From: Sphingomonas sp. MA1305
Lineage (GTDB): Bacteria; Pseudomonadota; Alphaproteobacteria; Sphingomonadales; Sphingomonadaceae
Direction: 5' to 3'
DNA length: 64,000 nt
NCBI RefSeq assembly: GCF_016107325.1
Contig: NZ_RCVT01000001.1
Location: forward strand, 992,001-1,056,000
In this document: in pieces, positions 46,901-58,458 of the stretch
Layout of the letters: the number at the start of each line of letters is the position of its first letter
Position numbering within the stretch: position 1 is the first letter of the stretch
Translations under genes and position numbers: made by a program
Notes under the pieces: generated by a model
The model's database searches: none
The model's input: only the letters and a program-made list of their open reading frames with translations
What the model was told of the DNA's origin: nothing

Positions 46901-48013
46901 CTACCAGCGCACGCGGCGCCGATTTTCCCGGTCGATCGACATCATGATGCCTAGGCACAGCAGCACCGTCATTTGCGCCGAACTACCGAAGCTGACCAGC
47001 GGCAGCGGGATGCCGACGACGGGCGCCAGCCCCATCACCATCGCCAGGTTGATCGCCACGTAGAAGAAGATCGTCGTCGCCAGGCCGGCAGCGGTCAGCC
47101 GCGAGAAGCGGGTGCCGGCATTCTGGCCGACGTTGACGCCCCAGCGGATGACGAGCAGGAAGGCGAGGATCAGCAGGCAGCCGCCGATCAGCCCCCATTC
47201 CTCCGCCATCGTCGCGAAGACGAAGTCCGTCTGTCCCTCCGGCAGATAGTCGAGATGGCTCTGCGTACCCTGCAGGAAGCCCTTGCCCCACAGGCCGCCG
47301 GAGCCGATCGCGATCTTGGATTGGCTGATATGGTAGCCGGTGCCGAGCGGATCGCTTTCGGGATCGAGGAAGATCAGCACGCGATTACGTTGATAGCCGT
47401 GGAGCAGGAAATTGACCGCGAGCGGCGCCGCCACCGCCACCGCCATCGCACCGCCGACGAACAGCCGCAGCGGCACACCGGCAAGGAACATGATCGTCGC
47501 GCCGCCGGCGCAGACCATCAGCGCGGTGCCAAGGTCGGGCTGTTTCATGATCAGCGCGGCGGGCAGGCCGATCAGCAGCGCCGCGGGCCAGATCGCGCTG
47601 AACCGCCGCGTTTCGTTGGCGGGCAGCATGTCGTAGAAGCGTGCGCAGGCGAGCACGATCGCCGGCTTCATCAGCTCGGACGGTTGCAGGCGGATGAAGC
47701 CGAGGTCGAGCCAGCGCTGGCTGCCGCCCCGCACCGCACCGAGCAGCTCGACGAAGACGAGCAGCACGACGAGGCCGCCATAGGCAGGCAGGGCGCCCGA
47801 TCGCCAGACCCGTTCCGGCACGTAGGACAGAGCGATCGCACCGGCGACGAAGACGTAGAAGCGCAGGCCCTGCGACAGGGCCCAGGGCCGCAGCGAGCCG
47901 CCCGCCGCGGAATAGAGCACGACCTGGCCGAAGGTGCCGATCGCGACGACCAGCAGGATCACCTTCCACGGCAGGCGGGCGATCGGATCGGGAACGATGC
48001 CGGCGCGGCTCAC
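46901..48013 (-). CDS. rodA: RodA peptidoglycan glycosyltransferase
   Basis: SEDS-family polymerase of 370 residues that polymerises lipid II glycan strands during rod-shape elongation, paired with PBP2. It has about ten helices. Conserved SEDS motifs include GSQRWLDLGFIRLQPSELMK, KQPDLGTALM and TGYHISQSKIAIGSGG, with PEGQTDFVFA near the C-terminal third. The start is a GTG at 48013 overlapping the mrdA stop as GTGA. It is the last gene of the mreB-mreC-mreD-mrdA-rodA operon. Confidence 0.96.
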   Translation of the reverse strand: MSRAGIVPDPIARLPWKVILLVVAIGTFGQVVLYSAAGGSLRPWALSQGLRFYVFVAGAIALSYVPERVWRSGALPAYGGLVVLLVFVELLGAVRGGSQRWLDLGFIRLQPSELMKPAIVLACARFYDMLPANETRRFSAIWPAALLIGLPAALIMKQPDLGTALMVCAGGATIMFLAGVPLRLFVGGAMAVAVAAPLAVNFLLHGYQRNRVLIFLDPESDPLGTGYHISQSKIAIGSGGLWGKGFLQGTQSHLDYLPEGQTDFVFATMAEEWGLIGGCLLILAFLLVIRWGVNVGQNAGTRFSRLTAAGLATTIFFYVAINLAMVMGLAPVVGIPLPLVSFGSSAQMTVLLCLGIMMSIDRENRRRVRW

Positions 48014-50094
48014 TGATCGTCGCTCCGTTCGGTCGAGCCGCTTTCCGCGACGGTATCGCCGGCGCTTTCGTTGACTAGCGCGGCCTGGGTCTGGTTGGCG
48101 AGGTCGGTCGCCGCCTCGACCGCGGCCGAATCGCTCGGCACGACCGCGTCCGTCTTGGTCGCCTGGACGGCGGGGGCGGGGGTATGGGCGGCGCGATAGG
48201 CCGCCGCTTCCGCGGTCATCCGCGTCGCGATGTCGCCACCCCAGCTGGGCTCCATCTCGGCCAGGCTGGTCATCGCACGCTGCTTGTCGAACAGATAAGT
48301 CATGATGTCGCGGCCGATCAGCGGCGCGTCGAGGTTGCGGACGGTATGGCCGTTATGCTCGAGCGCGATGCCGAGCGCATATTTGGGATTGTCGGCCGGC
48401 GCAAAGGCGATCAGCAGCGCGTGGTCGCGCAGCTTGAACGGCAATTGCCCGTTCTTCAGCACGCCCGCCCGCCGTTCCGCCATGGTGATGCGGCGGACCT
48501 GTGCCGTGCCGGTCTTCGCCGCCAGCGCCACGCCGGGAACGTACATCCGCGCCGCGCCGCCGGTGCCGCCGCTGTTGACCACGCCGAACATCGCATTGCG
48601 CACGACCGCGAGATCCTCGGCCGGGAAGGGCAACGGCGCGGCATCGCGATGCACATGGTCGGCGAGCAGACTGGGCTGGATCATCCGGCCGGAGGCGAGC
48701 CGCGACGCCATCACCGCCAGCTGCAAGGGATTGGCGAGCACATAGCCCTGGCCGATCGAAGCGTTGAGGCCGTCGGCGACAGTCCAGCGGTTCTTGTATT
48801 TGCGCAGCTTCCACGCCGAATCGGGGACGGTGCCGTAGCGCTGGGTGGCGAGCGGCAGGTCGAATTTCTGGCCCAGCCCCATCGTTCGGGCGACCGGTGC
48901 GATCGCGTCATAGCCCTGGCGCCGGATCATCTCGTAGAAATAGATGTCGCAACTCTGCTCGATCGCCCCCTTGAGGTCGAGCGCGCCATGGCCGCCCTTC
49001 TTGTGGCAGTGGAAGATGCCGGTGCCGACCCGCATCGCGCCGGTGCAGACCACGCGATCGGTCGCCTTGACCCCCGAATGCAGCAGGGCCAGCCCGTTCA
49101 TCGGCTTCACCGTCGATCCCGGCGGGTACAGGCCCTGCGTCACCTTGTTCATCAGCGGAACATGGTCGTTCTCCGACAGCATCTGCCATTCGAGATGGCT
49201 GATGCCGTTGGAGAAGCTGTTCGGGTCATAGGCCGGTACCGAGACCATCGCGAGGATCTCGCCCGTGTTGCAGTCCATCACCACGGCGGACCCGGAATTG
49301 GTGCCGAGCCGGCGCGCCGCATAATCCTGCAGCGCCGCGTCGATGGTCAGCCGCTGCGTCTTGCCGGGCACGTCGGGCCGCGTGGCGAGTTCGGCGACCA
49401 GCTTGCCGCGCGCGGTGACCTCCAGCCGCTTGGCGCCGGCGACGCCGCGCAGCTGGCTCTCGAGCATCTTCTCGAGCCCGTCCTTGCCGATCTTGAAGCC
49501 CGGTGTGACGAGCAGGGGGTCGTGCGTCGCCTTATATTGCTCGGCGGTGGGCGTGCCGACATAGCCGGTCAGATGCGCGACCGCCGCGCCGCCGGGATAA
49601 TGGCGGGCGAAGCCGCGGGTCGGCTCGACGCCCGGCAGCTCCGGCTGGCGCAGCGACACCGCGGCGAAGCGCTCCCAGTCGATATTCTCCGCCACCTGTA
49701 CCGGCTGAAAGCCCGCCGCACCCTTCAGGTCGAGCTTGATCCGCTCGACCTCTTCGGGGGGCAGCTGCAGGATGCGGGCGAGGAGGCCGAGCGTGCGGTC
49801 GGGATCCTCGAGCCGGTCGGGGATGATGTCGACGCGGAAGTCGGTGCGGTTGTTGGCGATCGGCGCGCCGTGCCGGTCGATGATCCAGCCGCGGCGCGGC
49901 GGGATCTTGGTCAGGCTGACGCGATTGCTCTCCGCCATCGCATTGTATTTCTCGTTCTGCGCGATCGCCAGCCAGCCCATGCGACCGGCGAGCAGCGCGC
50001 CGACGCCGAGCTGCGCCGTGCCGAGCAGCCAGGCGCGACGCGAGAAGCTGTAGGTCTGCATGGCCTCGGTCACGATGCGGTTCGATCGCTTCAC
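48010..50094 (-). CDS. mrdA: Penicillin-binding protein 2 (MrdA)
   Basis: Transpeptidase that crosslinks peptidoglycan during elongation with RodA. It is 694 residues. A membrane anchor helix sits near residues 20-38, followed by the pedestal domain and the penicillin-binding domain. The active-site Ser327 lies in GSTVK, SCD is the second motif and KTGTAQ the third. A low-complexity Ala/Thr/Ser-rich tail of about 70 residues follows the catalytic domain. I chose the GTG at 50094, which overlaps the mreD stop as GTGA; an ATG at 50061 is the alternative. A much longer frame upstream overlaps mreD and was rejected. Confidence 0.95.
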   Translation of the reverse strand: MKRSNRIVTEAMQTYSFSRRAWLLGTAQLGVGALLAGRMGWLAIAQNEKYNAMAESNRVSLTKIPPRRGWIIDRHGAPIANNRTDFRVDIIPDRLEDPDRTLGLLARILQLPPEEVERIKLDLKGAAGFQPVQVAENIDWERFAAVSLRQPELPGVEPTRGFARHYPGGAAVAHLTGYVGTPTAEQYKATHDPLLVTPGFKIGKDGLEKMLESQLRGVAGAKRLEVTARGKLVAELATRPDVPGKTQRLTIDAALQDYAARRLGTNSGSAVVMDCNTGEILAMVSVPAYDPNSFSNGISHLEWQMLSENDHVPLMNKVTQGLYPPGSTVKPMNGLALLHSGVKATDRVVCTGAMRVGTGIFHCHKKGGHGALDLKGAIEQSCDIYFYEMIRRQGYDAIAPVARTMGLGQKFDLPLATQRYGTVPDSAWKLRKYKNRWTVADGLNASIGQGYVLANPLQLAVMASRLASGRMIQPSLLADHVHRDAAPLPFPAEDLAVVRNAMFGVVNSGGTGGAARMYVPGVALAAKTGTAQVRRITMAERRAGVLKNGQLPFKLRDHALLIAFAPADNPKYALGIALEHNGHTVRNLDAPLIGRDIMTYLFDKQRAMTSLAEMEPSWGGDIATRMTAEAAAYRAAHTPAPAVQATKTDAVVPSDSAAVEAATDLANQTQAALVNESAGDTVAESGSTERSDDQ

Positions 50095-50609
50095 GCGGCG
50101 ACACCCCGCTTGCGGTCGATCCACGCGACGAGGCGGGCGGACAGGGGAAAGAGCAGCACGGCGATCACGATCTGCGCCACTAGCACGGTATCCACGCGGG
50201 CACCGAACGGCAGCGCGATCCAGCGCCCGGCGATCAGGCAGAAGGCGAGGGCGCCGCTGGCGATCAGCCAATCCTGCCAGAAGTCGCGAAACACCAGCCG
50301 CTGCTCGATCAGGTCGATCGCCAGGAAGCAGGCGGACCAGAGCAGCACGGCCGAGCCGAGCGGCTGGCCGCTGACCAGATCGTCGACGAAGCCGAGCGGC
50401 GCCGCCGCCCAGGGGCGCAGGGCGAAGCGGGCGAGCAACCGCCAGGTCAGGAGCATGATCAGCCCGAGCGGCGGCAGCAGCGCGAGGCTGGCGACCACCG
50501 GCAGCACGGCGCCGACCAGCGAGGCGGCAAGCACGCTGATCCACGGCACCGCGCGCGCGCGACCGGGGGGAAGCGGCGCGCGGAACGGCTGGTGGTCGAT
50601 CGTGTTCAT
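50091..50609 (-). CDS. mreD: Rod shape-determining protein MreD
   Basis: A 172-residue inner-membrane protein with five or six helices, part of the elongasome with MreB and MreC. The alphaproteobacterial type has weak sequence conservation, so the call rests on helix pattern, length, PLGFVDDLVSGQPLG and position between mreC and mrdA. The ATG overlaps the mreC stop by 4 bp. The stop overlaps the mrdA GTG as GTGA. Confidence 0.93.
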   Translation of the reverse strand: MNTIDHQPFRAPLPPGRARAVPWISVLAASLVGAVLPVVASLALLPPLGLIMLLTWRLLARFALRPWAAAPLGFVDDLVSGQPLGSAVLLWSACFLAIDLIEQRLVFRDFWQDWLIASGALAFCLIAGRWIALPFGARVDTVLVAQIVIAVLLFPLSARLVAWIDRKRGVAA

Positions 50610-51520
50610 GGCGCCGGCGAACTCGCCGGCAGGGGGGGCGCAGTGGGCGGCGGCGCGACGGCGCGGCGCGGCGGCGGCATGGGCATGAACGGCTGTTCGA
50701 CCAGAGCGAAATCGACGGCATCCGGCGCGGCGACGGGGATGGCGACGACATTGTCGATCCCCGTGGCGGGGATGACGGCGACCGGGATGCCGGGCGGATA
50801 GATGCCGCCGGTGCCGGTGGTCACGAACAGCTCGCCCGGCCTGAACCGGACGTTCGTGGCATTGACGGAACGGATGTCGACACGGCCGTCGCCACGGCCG
50901 GCCGCGATCGCGGGCAGGCCGTCGCGCGTGCGGCGGACGGGCACCAGGCTTTCCGGATCGGTGATCAGCAGGACGCGGGCGGCAATCGGGCCGCTTTCCA
51001 GCACCCGGCCGACCAGTCCGAGTGGCCCGCGCACCGGCATGCCCGGTCGGACATCCTGCAACCGGCCGGCATTGAGCAAGGCGAAGCGTCGCCCGCTCGT
51101 CGCCGACGAGGCGACGAGGCGCGCGGTGATCACCGGCGCCGGCGAACGATCGCGGATCGCCAGCAACGCGCGCAGACGCCGGTTGTCATAGGCGAGGATG
51201 CGGGCGCGGGTGAGCAACGCGCGGTCGCGCACCACCTCCGCCTTCAGCGCGGCATTCTCGCCATGGACGTCGATCCAGGTACCGATTGCAGCCGGCACGC
51301 TGGCCACCGCGCGCGTCGCGCTGTCGAGAACGCTGGCGACCGGCGCGACGACGCTGGCCGCGGTCATCCGCAAGGCGGCGAAGGCGGGCGGGTTGAAGCT
51401 CGACACGACGAGCAGCACGATGCCGACTAGCGTGCCCGCGACGGCGAGCACGTAGCCGAGAAAGGCCGAATATTGCCGCCGCCGCGAAAACCCCGTGCGA
51501 CGGTCGCGGGCAGGCGCCAT
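50606..51520 (-). CDS. mreC: Rod shape-determining protein MreC
   Basis: A 304-residue bitopic protein that links MreB to PBP2 in the periplasm. A single transmembrane helix is at about residues 20-40. A coiled-coil follows (GENAALKAEVVRDRALLTRA), then the beta domain with RRFALLNAGRLQDVRPGMPV, GLVGRV and GTGGIYPPGIPVA. A Pro-rich C-terminal tail ends the protein. The ATG at 51520 has a GGGGGGAG ribosome-binding site. It is 22 bp downstream of mreB and coupled to mreD. Confidence 0.95.
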   Translation of the reverse strand: MAPARDRRTGFSRRRQYSAFLGYVLAVAGTLVGIVLLVVSSFNPPAFAALRMTAASVVAPVASVLDSATRAVASVPAAIGTWIDVHGENAALKAEVVRDRALLTRARILAYDNRRLRALLAIRDRSPAPVITARLVASSATSGRRFALLNAGRLQDVRPGMPVRGPLGLVGRVLESGPIAARVLLITDPESLVPVRRTRDGLPAIAAGRGDGRVDIRSVNATNVRFRPGELFVTTGTGGIYPPGIPVAVIPATGIDNVVAIPVAAPDAVDFALVEQPFMPMPPPRRAVAPPPTAPPLPASSPAP

Positions 51521-51542
51521 GCGCCGCTCCCCCCGTTGGCGG

Positions 51543-54541
<2,999 letters not shown>

Positions 54542-54569
54542 GCGGCCAGGGCTAGCCCATGCCTATGCT

Positions 54570-54587
54570 CGGGCGATATTTCGCCCG
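54570..54587. terminator. Short bidirectional terminator-like hairpin
   Basis: CGGGCG (54570-54575), loop ATATTT, CGCCCG (54582-54587). It lies 29 bp after the mutL stop and 5 bp beyond the stop of the opposing small ORF at 54592-54735, so it could serve both. The stem is short and no T-run follows. Confidence 0.45.
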
Positions 54588-54591
54588 CGGC

Positions 54592-54735
54592 TCAGCTTCG
54601 TCTCTGTCCCTCGTCGCGTGCAGAGACTGCAAGTTTCGGCGCCCTATGAACTAACGGCCTCGTCGCTTTTGCGACGACCGATCCACCGATCCACAAGGCA
54701 TAGCCAAAAGCGGATAAGTCTCGATCCGGTACCAT
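54592..54735 (-). CDS. Possible small protein with strong ribosome-binding site
   Basis: A 47-codon ORF (MVPDRDLSAFGYALW...) not assigned to any family I know. A perfect AAAGGAGG lies 7 bp before the ATG, the best Shine-Dalgarno I noticed in the window. The middle is mildly hydrophobic (FGYALWIGGSVVAKA), and the C-terminus is basic. A hairpin lies just beyond its stop. It diverges from the histidine kinase gene. Short length and lack of known homologues keep this tentative. Confidence 0.45.
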   Translation of the reverse strand: MVPDRDLSAFGYALWIGGSVVAKATRPLVHRAPKLAVSARDEGQRRS

Positions 54736-54809
54736 CTTGCGGCCTCCTTTCTCTCGGGTTATCAATCGGGTGCACGGCACAAAGCGGCCGGCACAGGGGA
54801 GTTGGGACC

Positions 54810-56405
54810 ATGCATGCGCGGCTGGAGGATTTGCCCTCGGACTGTCGCCAGGGGCTCGTCGAGCTACTTACCGAAGCGGCCGATGTCGGGACCTGGGACT
54901 GGGACATCGTCGACAACCGTTTCTCTTGGTCACCCAAGCAATATGCCCATTTCGGCATTCAGCCCGTGCCGGGTGAAGGGCTGACCTACGAGCGCTGGCT
55001 GGAAGCGATCCACAAGGACGATCAGGCCATGGTGCAGGCGGCGATCGCCGACACCATCGCCTCGGGATGCGAGATCGACCTGAAATTCCGCGTTCTCTGG
55101 AGGGACGACGAGGCTGCCAAGGTCGATGTCCACTGGATCCATTCGCGGGGACGGCTGATCCGTGGTCTCGACGGTTCGCCGTTGCGGATGATCGGCACCA
55201 GCCGCGACGTGACCGAGAGCGAGCAGCGGCTGGCCCTTGCCCGCGCGCATCGCGATGCCGAACTCGCCGACCTCTTCGGTGGGCCGAGCCGCTTCGATGT
55301 CCTGTTCGAGGAGACGTCCGATTGCCTCGTGCAACTGAAGGTCGAGGCCGATGGCCGCTTCACCTATCAGATGATCAATCCCTCGGGATTGAAGATGATC
55401 GGCATGACGATGGCGGCCGCCCACGGTCTGACCCCGGTCGAAGTGCTCGGCGCGGGCAACGGCGGACAGATGGAAGCCGCGCTGAGGTCCGTCGTCGAAA
55501 CCGGACTGCCGGTCCACTATGAGCCGACGTTCGATTACAGCGAGAAATCGGTCGTCTATGACGCGATCTATATGCCCCTGCGGGACGAAAGGGGCAGCGT
55601 CACGGCCATTCTGTGTCGGGCACGCGATGTCACGGAGCAGCGACAGACCGCGCTGGCGCTCCAGCAATCGCACAAGATCAGCGCGCTGGGGCATATGGCC
55701 GCCGGCGTCGCGCATGATTTCAACAACACGCTGACCAGCCTGAGAGGCTGCTTCCTCCGTCTGGCAAAGATCAATCCGTCCGCCGAAGTCGATTGGGTGC
55801 TCGAACAGGGCAGCAAGGCGATCCGCCAGGGCGAGGCGATCACCCGGCGTTTGCTGACCTTCGCTCGTAAGCAGGAGGTGCCGGCCAGCGCGATCGATCT
55901 CCAGACCTGTCTGAACGATGCGCTGCCGTTGCTGGAAGGCACGTTGCCGGGCGTCGAGATCGCGGTGCAGCCGATGGAGGGTCGCTGTGACGTGATTGCC
56001 GACCATGGGCTGCTGCAGGCGTGCCTGCTCAATCTCGGCCTCAATGCGCGCGACGCGCGACCTCATGGCTGCAAGCTGGTTATCGGCGGAGCAATGCTTG
56101 CCAGCCACGCCGCGCCGCTCGACCTTCCGGCCGGTCGCTATGCGACGATCACGGTGAGAGACAACGGCCCGGGGATGCCGGCGGCGGTGCTCCGCCAGGC
56201 GCTCGAGCCCTATTTCACCACCAAGCCATCCGGTAAGGGGACCGGGCTGGGACTGAGCATGGTGATGGACACCGCCCGGAGTTTCGGCGGGACCGTCAGG
56301 CTGGAGAGCGAGCTGGGACGCGGCACCTCCGTGATCATCTACCTGCAGATTGCGGCGGACCCCGCGCGATCCGTCGTGACTGCGGAACCATCCCGGCCGC
56401 AATAA
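54810..56405 (+). CDS. Orphan PAS-domain sensor histidine kinase
   Basis: A 531-residue soluble histidine kinase. Two PAS-like domains come first: about residues 15-140 with GTWDWDIVDNRFSWSP, and residues 165-285 ending in RDVTEQRQ. The dimerisation/phospho-acceptor helix contains His302 in GVAHDFNNTL. The ATPase domain has the N-box NLGLNARDAR, DNGPGM and GKGTGLGLSM. There is no transmembrane helix, so it senses a cytoplasmic cue. No response regulator is adjacent. I chose the ATG at 54810, behind GGGGAG, over a longer frame from 54618 whose extra leader looks non-coding. Confidence 0.9.
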   Translation: MHARLEDLPSDCRQGLVELLTEAADVGTWDWDIVDNRFSWSPKQYAHFGIQPVPGEGLTYERWLEAIHKDDQAMVQAAIADTIASGCEIDLKFRVLWRDDEAAKVDVHWIHSRGRLIRGLDGSPLRMIGTSRDVTESEQRLALARAHRDAELADLFGGPSRFDVLFEETSDCLVQLKVEADGRFTYQMINPSGLKMIGMTMAAAHGLTPVEVLGAGNGGQMEAALRSVVETGLPVHYEPTFDYSEKSVVYDAIYMPLRDERGSVTAILCRARDVTEQRQTALALQQSHKISALGHMAAGVAHDFNNTLTSLRGCFLRLAKINPSAEVDWVLEQGSKAIRQGEAITRRLLTFARKQEVPASAIDLQTCLNDALPLLEGTLPGVEIAVQPMEGRCDVIADHGLLQACLLNLGLNARDARPHGCKLVIGGAMLASHAAPLDLPAGRYATITVRDNGPGMPAAVLRQALEPYFTTKPSGKGTGLGLSMVMDTARSFGGTVRLESELGRGTSVIIYLQIAADPARSVVTAEPSRPQ

Positions 56406-56506
56406 TCGCTGCCAAAGCGGGTTTCGGCACTGGCAGTTCGCGCAACAGCGCGACGTCATACGGCGGATCCAGTTTATCGGCCGGCGCGATCCTTGTCTGA
56501 GACCGT

Positions 56507-57067
56507 CTAGGGGAGCAGCCCCTGGAGCAGCAGCGGCAGCGCCGCGCCTAGTGCGACCTCCATCTCATCGTCGGGCAGGCGATGCTTGACGAGGCCACTC
56601 AGCATGCGGATCGCCAGCACCAGATCGTCGGCGGTGACGTCTTGGCGCAGCGAACCGTCGGCATGACCACGCGCCGCAACCGGCTCCATCAGCAGCACCA
56701 TGCGCTGACGTAGCGCCTCGAAGCGAGCACGATTCTCGTCGGTCGGCGGAATGTCCACTGCGATGCGCTGGAACAGCGAACTCGCCTGCGCCCCCTGGCG
56801 GACGAGCAGCAGCAAGGTCTCACCGATCGGTGCGGTCGGGTCGATATGCGCCTCGGCCGCATCGATCTCCCGTTCGAAGATCGCGATCGCCAGCGCGAAA
56901 CGGTCGGCGAAATTGCGGTATAGGGTGCCGCGGCCGACGCCGGCGCGCTCGGCGATCTGTTCGAGCGGTACGGTGAAGCCGCCGTCGCGAAAGCAGTCGG
57001 CTGCGGCGGACAGCAAGGCCTCGCGCCTCGCTTGGGCGTCGCGCCGCAAGGGTGCCCGATCCGTCAC
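56507..57067 (-). CDS. TetR family repressor of the efflux operon
   Basis: A 186-residue TetR-type regulator. The N-terminal helix-turn-helix is at about residues 35-54 (LEQIAERAGVGRGTLYRNF). The C-terminal ligand-binding domain is all-helical. The gene diverges from the emrAB-type operon, the usual layout for a local repressor released by pump substrates. I chose the GTG at 57067; a TTG at 57082 is also in frame. Two inverted repeats lie in the shared region, at 57096-57109 and 57202-57220. Confidence 0.88.
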   Translation of the reverse strand: MTDRAPLRRDAQARREALLSAAADCFRDGGFTVPLEQIAERAGVGRGTLYRNFADRFALAIAIFEREIDAAEAHIDPTAPIGETLLLLVRQGAQASSLFQRIAVDIPPTDENRARFEALRQRMVLLMEPVAARGHADGSLRQDVTADDLVLAIRMLSGLVKHRLPDDEMEVALGAALPLLLQGLLP

Positions 57068-57095
57068 CAGATTTCCGCCCAAGATCGGTTACATG

Positions 57096-57109
57096 TCACT
57101 CGGACGTGA
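57096..57109. promoter_or_regulatory. Candidate operator near the tetR-type start
   Basis: Inverted repeat TCAC (57096-57099), 6 bp, GTGA (57106-57109), about 29 bp upstream of the TetR-type gene. A short dyad only, so it is a weak candidate for autoregulation. Confidence 0.25.
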
Positions 57110-57201
57110 ATGAGCGGCATCGTGGCAAATGCAAGAGCAAGCTGTGTGGGCATATCATGTTGCAGTGCGGAACCCTTGCCGGCGCGCGGTGTTCCTGCGA
57201 T

Positions 57202-57220
57202 AGCGGACACGGCGTCCGCT
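57202..57220. promoter_or_regulatory. Candidate TetR operator upstream of the efflux operon
   Basis: Perfect 7-bp inverted repeat AGCGGAC (57202-57208), 5-bp spacer, GTCCGCT (57214-57220), within the region between the divergent TetR and EmrA-type genes, 64 bp before the EmrA-type start. Size and place fit a TetR-family operator. Confidence 0.4.
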
Positions 57221-57283
57221 TATGCGCGATGCGTTAAAGATCAGGCGGCGCCGGCGCGCGCGATGGACACGGATGGCATCACG

Positions 57284-58456
57284 ATGAGCGACTCGTCCCC
57301 AACCGGCTCCCAGGATTCTGGAGCTCAGCACGCCGGCGGCACGGATACGAAGCCCGCCAAGCGGCTGAGCCCGCGGGCCAAGCTGATCCTGCTCGTCATT
57401 CTGGTAGTGGCGGTGGTGCTCGGCACTCTCTGGTACGTGCGCTACGAAAGCCGTGGCAAGTTCCTCCAGGACACCAATGACGCGACGATCCAGGCGGATG
57501 CGATCACGGTGGCGCCGAAGATCAATGGCTATGTCGCCGAGGTGCTGGTCGGTGACAATCAGGACGTGAAAGCGGGCCAGCCGCTCGTCCGCATCGATCC
57601 GCGCGACTATCGCGCGCAGGCGGCGCAGGCGCAGGCGCAGATCGCCCAGGCCAATGCCGGATCCGACGCGACGCGCGCGCAGATCGCTGAGCAATATGCG
57701 ACGATCACCCAAGCACGCGCTCAACTCGACGCCGCCCGGATCAAAGCCGCGCACGATGCGGCCGAGGTCGCGCGCTATCGCCCGCTCGCCGCATCCGGGG
57801 CGGAAACGCGCGAGCAGCTCGCCCAGCTTGAGCTCGCCGCGCGCCAGTCGGCGGAGGACGTGCGCGCGCAGGCGGCGGCGGTGACGATGCAGCAGCGCCG
57901 GATCGGCGCCTTCCGCGCGCAGATCCGCCAGGGCGACGCCCAGGCCCAGGCCGCACGCGCGCAGCTCGAATCGGCGAACGTCAACGTCGGGGCGACACTC
58001 ATCCGCGCCGCCGCCGACGGCCGGGTCGGCAACAAGACGGTGACAGTCGGGCAGTTCGTCCAGGCCGGCACCCGACTGATGTCGCTGGTGCCGCTCGACC
58101 GGCTCTACATCACCGCGAACTTCAAGGAGACGCAGCTCGCGCTGATGAGGCCGGGCCAGCCGGCGACGATCAAGGTTGACGCGCTCGACGGCACCGAGTT
58201 GCGCGGTCGCGTGGAGAGTGTGTCCCCGGGCACCGGTGCGCAATTTTCACTAATCCCGCCACAGAATGCGACGGGCAATTTTACCAAGATCGTCCAGCGC
58301 GTGCCGGTGCGGATCGGCATTGAGGCGACGCCGGCCGCGCGGCGGCTGCTCGTGCCGGGCCTATCGGTCACCGTCACCGTCGACACGATCGGCGCCAAGG
58401 GCGACCTCGACCGGCTCAAGGAGCAGCAGACGCAGCTTGGCAAGCAGGGCCGCTGA
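57284..58456 (+). CDS. EmrA/HlyD-type membrane fusion protein
   Basis: Periplasmic adaptor of a tripartite drug efflux pump, about 390 residues. One transmembrane helix is at about residues 33-51. The biotinyl-lipoyl half-motif VAPKINGYVAEVLVGDNQDVKAGQPL, a long alpha-helical hairpin (Ala/Gln-rich, residues 110-220) and the second half AAADGRVGNKTVTVGQFVQAG follow. The C-terminal beta-barrel contains FKETQLALMRPGQPA. The start may be ATG 57284 or 57263. It is 2 bp upstream of the EmrB-type gene. Confidence 0.93.
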   Translation: MSDSSPTGSQDSGAQHAGGTDTKPAKRLSPRAKLILLVILVVAVVLGTLWYVRYESRGKFLQDTNDATIQADAITVAPKINGYVAEVLVGDNQDVKAGQPLVRIDPRDYRAQAAQAQAQIAQANAGSDATRAQIAEQYATITQARAQLDAARIKAAHDAAEVARYRPLAASGAETREQLAQLELAARQSAEDVRAQAAAVTMQQRRIGAFRAQIRQGDAQAQAARAQLESANVNVGATLIRAAADGRVGNKTVTVGQFVQAGTRLMSLVPLDRLYITANFKETQLALMRPGQPATIKVDALDGTELRGRVESVSPGTGAQFSLIPPQNATGNFTKIVQRVPVRIGIEATPAARRLLVPGLSVTVTVDTIGAKGDLDRLKEQQTQLGKQGR

Positions 58457-58458
58457 CG

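Noticed and set aside
48184..50688. An 834-codon open frame opposite mrdA
   Set aside because: Antisense shadow with no domain; the minus strand carries a complete PBP2.
50095..50751. N-terminal extension of the PBP2 frame beyond 50094
   Set aside because: It lies over mreD and mreC in another frame, with low-complexity Arg-rich residues, so it is not part of the protein.
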